From contig NZ_CP026730.1 in the NCBI RefSeq assembly GCF_003369795.1, positions 4,207,001 to 4,271,000 of the forward strand: DNA of 64,000 bases, in the 5' to 3' direction. Shown here piece after piece: positions 58,790 through 64,000 of the stretch. Numbering within the stretch: position 1 is the stretch's first letter; each line of letters begins with the position of its first letter. This DNA comes from Streptomyces sp. CB09001 (GTDB lineage Bacteria; Actinomycetota; Actinomycetes; Streptomycetales; Streptomycetaceae). Position numbers and translations under genes: made by a program. The notes under the pieces were generated by a model. The model saw only the letters and a program-made list of their open reading frames with translations, ran no database searches and was not told the DNA's origin.

Positions 58790-61700
58790 ATGCCGCGACG
58801 CCGCACCACCAGCTCGTCAAGCTCGACGGCTTCCTCGGCACCCTCGGCACCGAGAAACCGCACGCCGCAGCCCGTGCGGGTGCGGCGGCGGTCGTTCGGG
58901 GACTTCGTCAAGGCGTTCCTTGCCTTCGTCGTACTGGCGGGGCTGGTCGTCGGGGTGCCGTTCGCGCTGGCCGTGACCGCGGGGTGGCCGTTCCCGGGTG
59001 GGGCGCCGAGCCTCGACTGGCTGCAGCGCGAGATCACCGTCTCCACCTTCCTGCACATCCTCACCGTCATCGTCTGGCTCGCCTGGGCGCAGTTCACCGC
59101 CTGTGTGCTCGTCGAGGTCAAGGCCGCGCTGTCCGGTGTCGGGGTGCCGGGGCGGGTGCCGGGGTCCGGGCCCAGTCAACTGCTCGCCCGGCAGCTGGTC
59201 GCCGCCCTGCTCCTCGTCGGCGCCACCGCGGCGAGCCTCACGCCGGGGCTGTCGCAGCTGGGGCAGAGCCTGGAGGGGAACCAGAAGCCGGCCGTCGCCG
59301 CCGCCCAGCAGACGCCCGGGATCTTCGCCCAGCAGCAGGAACAGGCGGCCGCCACTGCCAACGCCCTCGCTGAGCAGGCGGGACAGGCGGGTCAGGACGC
59401 CGCCCGCGCCGACGGCGGCTCCTCCGCCGCGCACGGCGACACGAAGTACTACCGGATCCAGCCGCCCGAGGGGCGTCACCACGACTCCCTCTGGGAGGTG
59501 GCCGAACGGCACCTCGGTGACGGGCGGCGGTACAAGGAGATCTTCGAGCTCAACAAGGACCGGGTGCAGCCGGACGGGTCCCGGCTGTCCGAGGCCAGCC
59601 TCATCCGGCCCGGCTGGATCATGGAGATGCCCGGCGACGCCCGTGGCGGCGAGCTGGTCGAGATGCCCGACGAGGCGCCCAACGTCTCCGAGCAGGTGCA
59701 GCAGCAGATCAGCGACTACGCCCAGAGCGGGGACCACGCCCAGGGCAGCGGCGGTGGCAGCGGCTCCGGCGACGCCCAGGTCTCGCTGCCCGAGCAGCGG
59801 CCCGCGCCCACGCCCGCGAACCCCGTCACGCCCGTCACCCCCGCCCCCCACGCGGACCGGGAACACGCGGCCCCCGCCGCCGCACAGGACGGCCACTCCT
59901 TCGGGCTGCCCGAGGCCCTGCTCGCCGCGCCCCTGCTCGCCGCCGGTCTCCTCGGCGCCCTCGGGCGACGGCGCCGCCAGGCGATGTGGCAGTCGGCGCT
60001 CGGCACGGTCGGCGGACGGCGCGGCATGGAGCCGCCCACACCGACCGGCGACGCCCAGGACGTGCAGGACGCGCTGCTCGTCGGCGCCGATCCCGAGGGC
60101 GTACGCCTGCTCGACCGGTCGCTGCGCGGGCTGGCCGGCTCCCTCACCGCCGAGTCCCGCCCGCTGCCCGTCGTCTACGCGGCCTGGATGAGCGGCAACG
60201 GCGACCTGCACCTCCAGCTCGCCCAGCCGTCCGGGAAGCCGCCCTCGCCCTGGCGGCAGGGGCAGGACCAGACCTTCTGGATGCTGGCCCGCGCCGACGC
60301 CGAGGGGTACGAGGAGGCCGAGACGGCCGCGCCGTACCCCGGTCTCGTCAGTCTCGGCACCATGGACGACTCCCGGCTGCTGCTCAACCTGGAGGCCGTC
60401 CCCGGCATCGTCTCGCTCGGCGGCACCGAGGCCGACCGGGCCGCCGTGTTCGCGTCGGTCGCCGCCGAGTTGGCCACCAACGGCTGGTCGGACCGTATGA
60501 CCATCACCCTGGTCGGGTTCGGGGACGATCTCACGCCCCTCGCGCCCAACCGGATCCGCCATCTCGACGGGTTCGAGGACCTCTTCGAGACCATGTCCGC
60601 CGAGACCCGGCAGCGGCGCGGCGCGCTCGGCACCGCCGGGCACGGCTCCGTGCTCACCGGCCGCACCGGGCCCGCCCAGCACACGCGCTGGGCCCCGCAC
60701 CTCGTCCTGCTGGCCGCCCAACCCTCCGACGACGACGCGATGCGACTGGCCGAACTCGCCGCCGACGCCGGTCGGCTCGGCATCGGCTACCTCGTCGGCA
60801 CCGAGGGCACCGACCTGCCCGGCGCCGCCTGGGAGATGGAGATCACCGGCGAGGGCCGCCTGCTCGCGCCGCTGCTCGGGCTCGAACTGGACGCCCAGAT
60901 GCTGCCGGCCGCCCAGCGGCGTGCCGTCGTCGAGCTGTTCACCGACGCCGACCCCGGCTCCGGCCCCGGCTCCGACCCCGAGGGTGGGTCCGGCCGGCCG
61001 GCCAACGCCCCGCCGTTCCTCGTCGACATCAGCGAGCAGGGGCGGCCCGCGGTGTACGCCCGCCTCGTCGGGTCGTACGAGATCATCGGCCTGGACGCGC
61101 CCGACGGTGAGCGCAGCGCCCTTCTGCACGAGGCGCTGGCGCTGCTCCTGCTGCACCGCGAGGGCGTCCACCCGCGGGTGCTGTCCTCCGCGCTGTGGCC
61201 GCGCGGCGTGACGGCGGACGTGCGCGACGCGCTGCTGGAGCGGCTGCGGGCCTGGCTCGGCTCCGACCCCGAAGGCAACCCTCGGCTCGGCACCGACGCC
61301 ACCGGCCGGCTCACCCTCGCCAAGTCCGTCGTCTCGGACCTCGACGTCCTGCGCTCCCTCTACTACGAGGCCACCCAGGGCCGGGGCGTCGGCAGCCGCC
61401 AGGTGCGCGGGCGGCTGCTCACCGACGCGCTGGTGCTGGTGCGCGGGCCGCTGCTGGCCGACCGGCCCGAGGGCCGCTACCGCTGGCTCACCCACGAGAT
61501 CGTCGACGCCCAGCTCCCACTGCTGGTCGCCGACACCGGGCTGGCGCTCTCCGAGTTCCACCTGGAGAAGGACCGCGCGGAGAAGGCCATCGAGGCGCTG
61601 ACCGCGGCGCTGCGCACCGCCCCCGCCGACGAACGCCTGTGGCACGAGCTGCTGCGCGCCACCCACACCACCGGGGACCCCGGCCGGCTGCGCGCCCTCG

Positions 61701-61810
61701 CCGCCGACCTCGTCGCCCGGAGCGGAGCCCGTGGCGTGCCGCCGCGCACCGAGGCGCTGCTCGACGAGCTGCTGCCGACCTGGCGCGAGGGCGTCTCCGC
61801 CGCCGGATGA
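58790..61810 (+). CDS. LysM and BTAD-domain membrane protein
   Basis: A 1006-aa protein. Two or three membrane helices near the N-terminus (about 38-62 FVKAFLAFVVLAGLVVGVPFALA, and others to about 165) precede a LysM-like domain YYRIQPPEGRHHDSLWEVAERHLGDGRRYKEIFELNK (about 220-260). A further TM (PEALLAAPLLAAGLLGALG) and a long cytoplasmic region follow. The C-terminus is a BTAD (bacterial transcriptional activator) TPR-like domain, ending KDRAEKAIEALTAALRTAPADERLWHELLRATH. Such genes are common next to tad loci in actinobacteria and may regulate or assemble the pilus. Start ATG 58790; the 283-bp gap upstream has no other feature. Confidence 0.85.
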   Translation: MPRRRTTSSSSSTASSAPSAPRNRTPQPVRVRRRSFGDFVKAFLAFVVLAGLVVGVPFALAVTAGWPFPGGAPSLDWLQREITVSTFLHILTVIVWLAWAQFTACVLVEVKAALSGVGVPGRVPGSGPSQLLARQLVAALLLVGATAASLTPGLSQLGQSLEGNQKPAVAAAQQTPGIFAQQQEQAAATANALAEQAGQAGQDAARADGGSSAAHGDTKYYRIQPPEGRHHDSLWEVAERHLGDGRRYKEIFELNKDRVQPDGSRLSEASLIRPGWIMEMPGDARGGELVEMPDEAPNVSEQVQQQISDYAQSGDHAQGSGGGSGSGDAQVSLPEQRPAPTPANPVTPVTPAPHADREHAAPAAAQDGHSFGLPEALLAAPLLAAGLLGALGRRRRQAMWQSALGTVGGRRGMEPPTPTGDAQDVQDALLVGADPEGVRLLDRSLRGLAGSLTAESRPLPVVYAAWMSGNGDLHLQLAQPSGKPPSPWRQGQDQTFWMLARADAEGYEEAETAAPYPGLVSLGTMDDSRLLLNLEAVPGIVSLGGTEADRAAVFASVAAELATNGWSDRMTITLVGFGDDLTPLAPNRIRHLDGFEDLFETMSAETRQRRGALGTAGHGSVLTGRTGPAQHTRWAPHLVLLAAQPSDDDAMRLAELAADAGRLGIGYLVGTEGTDLPGAAWEMEITGEGRLLAPLLGLELDAQMLPAAQRRAVVELFTDADPGSGPGSDPEGGSGRPANAPPFLVDISEQGRPAVYARLVGSYEIIGLDAPDGERSALLHEALALLLLHREGVHPRVLSSALWPRGVTADVRDALLERLRAWLGSDPEGNPRLGTDATGRLTLAKSVVSDLDVLRSLYYEATQGRGVGSRQVRGRLLTDALVLVRGPLLADRPEGRYRWLTHEIVDAQLPLLVADTGLALSEFHLEKDRAEKAIEALTAALRTAPADERLWHELLRATHTTGDPGRLRALAADLVARSGARGVPPRTEALLDELLPTWREGVSAAG

Positions 61811-62652
61811 GCACCGACACCGCTATCAACGCCGCCATCAACACCGCTATCGACACGGCCATCGACATCGATCTCGTGGTCGTTCTCGTCGCCGCGCTGT
61901 GGGGCGCGGCGACGGGCGCGTTGCTGCCCCGCGCGGCCTACCGGTTCTCCGCCCCCTCCGGGGAGGCGTGGCGAGAGCGGTGCCCGGGCGGGCATCCCGT
62001 CCGGGGCTGGTTCGGCCCGGCGCGGTGCGGGCAGTGTGCGACCGGCCAGGTCGGCCAGGTCGAGCAGGCCGGCCAGGTCGAGCAGGTCGAGCAGGCCCAC
62101 CAGACCGCCTACGGGCCCCGCACCGCGTCCCTCGCCGTCGCCACCGCCCTCGTCTGCGTCCTCCTCGCAGCCGCCACCGGCACCCGGCCCGAGCTCGCCG
62201 TCTGGCTGCTGCTCGCCCCCGTCGGCGTACTGCTCGCCGTCGTCGACCTGAAGGTGCGGCGGCTGCCCGACCCGCTCACCCTGCCGCTGGCCGGCGCCGC
62301 CCTCGTCCTGCTCGGGCTCACCGCGCTCGTGCCCGAGCACGCGGGGGAGTGGACGACCGCCCTGCTGGGCGCCCTCGCCCTCGGCGCCGGTTACCTCGTG
62401 CTGTTCCTCATCAACCCGGCCGGCATGGGCTTCGGCGACGTCAAGCTCGCCCTCACGGCCGGTGCCGTCCTCGGCTGGTACGGCTGGCCCACACTGATGC
62501 TGGGCACCTTCGCCGGGTTCCTGCTCGGGGCGCTGTACGGGGGCGCCCTCCTCGTCGCCCGGCGCGCGAACCGCAAGACGGCCATCCCCTTCGGGCCGTT
62601 CCTCATCGCGGGCGCCTTCCTCGGCGTCCTGGCCGGGGCGTACGCGGCCTGA
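61807..62652 (+). CDS. Prepilin peptidase (TadV/PilD-like)
   Basis: A 281-aa integral membrane aspartic protease that should process the Tad pilins. Catalytic Asp pairs lie in AVVDLKVRRLPDPLTLPLAG (about 141-160) and GMGFGDVKLALTAGAVLGWYGW (about 206-227), with about seven TM helices. N-terminal Cys of a zinc-type site, CPGGHP...ARCGQC, are present. A repeated Gln/Val/Glu linker VGQVEQAGQVEQVEQAHQ and an Ile/Asp/Ala repeat at the very N-terminus (AINAAINTAIDTAIDID) are odd. ATG 61807 overlaps the previous stop (ATGA). It is 11 kb from the tad operon and is the only peptidase seen. Confidence 0.88.
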   Translation: MSTDTAINAAINTAIDTAIDIDLVVVLVAALWGAATGALLPRAAYRFSAPSGEAWRERCPGGHPVRGWFGPARCGQCATGQVGQVEQAGQVEQVEQAHQTAYGPRTASLAVATALVCVLLAAATGTRPELAVWLLLAPVGVLLAVVDLKVRRLPDPLTLPLAGAALVLLGLTALVPEHAGEWTTALLGALALGAGYLVLFLINPAGMGFGDVKLALTAGAVLGWYGWPTLMLGTFAGFLLGALYGGALLVARRANRKTAIPFGPFLIAGAFLGVLAGAYAA

Positions 62653-62730
62653 GCACGAGCGGGAGAAAGGCCTGGCGTAGGCTGGTGCGGTCCGTCCACA
62701 ACCCTTACGAACCTTGCGAAAGGGACGCCG

Positions 62731-63930
62731 GTGACCGAGAAGGCCGACCTTCAGCCCATCCTCGACCGCGCCGCCGCCGGTGGTCGGATCACCCCCGAAG
62801 AGGCGCTCGACCTCTATCGCGACGCCCCGCTGCACGCGCTCGGCGCCGCCGCCGACGCCGTACGCAGGCGCCGGTACGCCGGCACCGAGCACATCGCGAC
62901 GTACATCATCGAGCGCAACATCAACTACACGAACGTGTGCGTCACGGCGTGCAAGTTCTGCGCCTTCTACGCGGCCCCCAAGGACACCAAGAAGGGCTGG
63001 AGCCGCGACCTCGACGACATCCTGCGCCGCTGCGCGGAGACGGTCGAGCTGGGCGGCACGCAGATCATGTTCCAGGGCGGCCACCACCCGGACTACGGCG
63101 TCGAGTACTACGAGGAGCACTTCGCCGCCATCAAGAAGGAGTTCCCCCAGCTCGTCATCCACAGCCTGGGGGCGAGCGAGGTCGAGCACATGGCGCGGAT
63201 CTCGAAGGTGTCCGTCGGGGAGGCGATCCAGCGGATCCACGCCGCCGGACTCGACTCCTTCGCCGGGGCCGGGGCGGAGCTGCTGCCCGAGCGGCCGCGC
63301 AAGGCGATCGCGCCGCTGAAGGAGTCCGGCGAGCGCTGGCTGGAGATCATGGAGATCGCGCACGGGCTGGGCGTCGAGTCGACGTCCACCATGCTGATGG
63401 GCACCGGCGAGACCAACGCCGAGCGCATCGAGCACCTGCGCATGATCCGGGACGTGCAGGACCGCACCGGCGGCTTCCGCGCCTTCATCCCGTACACCTA
63501 CCAGCCCGAGAACAACCACCTGAAGGGCCGCACGCAGGCCACGCTCTTCGAGTACCTGCGGATGATCGCCATCGCCCGCGTCTTCCTCGACAACGTCGCC
63601 CACATCCAGGGCTCCTGGCTGACCACCGGCAAGGAGGTCGGCCAGCTCTCCCTGCACTACGGCGCGGACGACCTCGGCTCGATCATGCTGGAGGAGAACG
63701 TCGTCTCCTCCGCGGGCGCCAAGCACCGGTCCAACCGGCTGGAGATCATCGATCTCATCAGGAAGGCGGGGCGGGTCCCGGCGCAGCGGGCCACGACGTA
63801 CGAGCACCTCGTCGTGCACGACGACCCGGCGAACGATCCCGTCGACGAGCGCGTCGTCTCCCACATCTCCTCCACGGCGATCGAGGGCGGCACGGCCCAC
63901 CCCGAGCTGAAGCTGCTGGCCCCCAACTGA
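62731..63930 (+). CDS. mqnC: Dehypoxanthine futalosine cyclase, radical SAM
   Basis: A 399-aa radical SAM enzyme that cyclises dehypoxanthine futalosine to cyclic DHFL, a menaquinone precursor. The Fe-S motif C70-x3-C74-x2-C77 lies in NVCVTACKFCAFYAAP. GGTQIMFQGGHHPDYG (about 108-123) and IPYTYQPENNHLKG (about 252-265) are family hallmarks. The length is normal. GTG 62731 follows AAAGGGACGCCG. It is a paralogue of mqnE at 2285, and the two enzymes act in the same pathway. Confidence 0.95.
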   Translation: MTEKADLQPILDRAAAGGRITPEEALDLYRDAPLHALGAAADAVRRRRYAGTEHIATYIIERNINYTNVCVTACKFCAFYAAPKDTKKGWSRDLDDILRRCAETVELGGTQIMFQGGHHPDYGVEYYEEHFAAIKKEFPQLVIHSLGASEVEHMARISKVSVGEAIQRIHAAGLDSFAGAGAELLPERPRKAIAPLKESGERWLEIMEIAHGLGVESTSTMLMGTGETNAERIEHLRMIRDVQDRTGGFRAFIPYTYQPENNHLKGRTQATLFEYLRMIAIARVFLDNVAHIQGSWLTTGKEVGQLSLHYGADDLGSIMLEENVVSSAGAKHRSNRLEIIDLIRKAGRVPAQRATTYEHLVVHDDPANDPVDERVVSHISSTAIEGGTAHPELKLLAPN

Positions 63931-63937
63931 GGCCGCC

Positions 63938-64000
63938 GTGCTGACGATCCACGCCTGCGAAGCCTCGCCCGAGACGGCCGTCCTGGTCGACGGTGCGCAG
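63938..64000 (+). CDS. Start of an unidentified gene (partial)
   Basis: GTG 63938 lies 7 bp after the mqnC stop and opens a frame that runs off the window: MLTIHACEASPETAVLVDGAQ. The GAGGCCGCC before it is a weak ribosome site. Twenty-one residues are too few to name a family. Confidence 0.35.
   Translation, partial: MLTIHACEASPETAVLVDGAQ

Noticed and set aside
58790..61810. Long minus-strand frames opposite the LysM-BTAD gene and mqnC
   Set aside because: They mirror plus-strand codons, lack motifs, and oppose genes with recognisable domains.
1..64000. tRNA, rRNA, CRISPR or insertion-sequence elements
   Set aside because: No cloverleaf, rRNA-like stretch, transposase or terminal inverted repeats were recognised on reading both strands. 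A covariance-model scan would be needed to exclude small RNAs.

Overview
The window is very GC-rich actinobacterial DNA, almost certainly from a Streptomyces chromosome. GTG starts, GGAGG-type ribosome sites and 4-nt ATGA/GTGA gene overlaps are common. Futalosine-pathway menaquinone genes sit at both ends and in the middle: a UbiD tail, UbiA-type mqnP, a UbiX-like gene and mqnE on the left, mqnA at 21.3 kb, and mqnC at 62.7 kb. From memory this order matches the S. coelicolor core region around SCO4490-SCO4551, but no search was run.

Region 1 (1-10 kb) is mostly housekeeping: quinone genes, an AsnC/Lrp regulator, a UdgX-type uracil-DNA glycosylase, a GNAT enzyme, a DUF4229-like membrane protein, a cysteine-containing leader peptide ahead of a cystine-type symporter, a TetR regulator, and a high-molecular-weight FabG/MaoC pair. 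Region 2 (10-17 kb) looks like an accessory insert: a two-component system, a ROK regulator, then a secreted set (double-psi-barrel protein, GH19 chitinase, CAP protein, convergent GH64 beta-1,3-glucanase). Their families parallel plant pathogenesis-related proteins PR-4, PR-3, PR-1 and PR-2/5. The insert separates lipid genes (fabG/maoC, thiolase, acyl-CoA ligase) that still share a TTACC-N3-4-GGTAA palindrome. Region 3 (20.6-26.6 kb) has a cold-shock protein, mqnA and two receptor-like Ser/Thr kinases.

Region 4 (26.6-39.7 kb) is a type VII secretion island. An orphan 1532-aa EccC/EssC-like ATPase has an N-terminal FHA-like region and three FtsK ATPase domains. It is divergent from two effector modules. 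Each module starts with an identical 99-aa WXG100-like protein (a segmental duplication), followed by a second small helical protein, a large protein with an N-terminal T7SS-type region, and small proteins of one recurring fold. One of these last is broken by an in-frame amber codon. A third, inverted module lies at 50.6-54.7 kb, and its large protein ends in an HxHP-containing candidate toxin domain.

Region 5 (39.8-50.5 kb) has a lipoprotein/secreted-protein pair, small membrane proteins and a complete Tad/Flp pilus operon (cpaB, tadZ, cpaF, tadB, tadC, pilin, TadE-like proteins). Region 6 (50.6-64 kb) has the third T7SS module, an XRE/DUF397 pair with a divergent anti-sigma-type ATPase, a second copy of the lipoprotein/secreted-protein pair, a LysM-BTAD protein, the prepilin peptidase that probably serves the Tad pilus, and mqnC.
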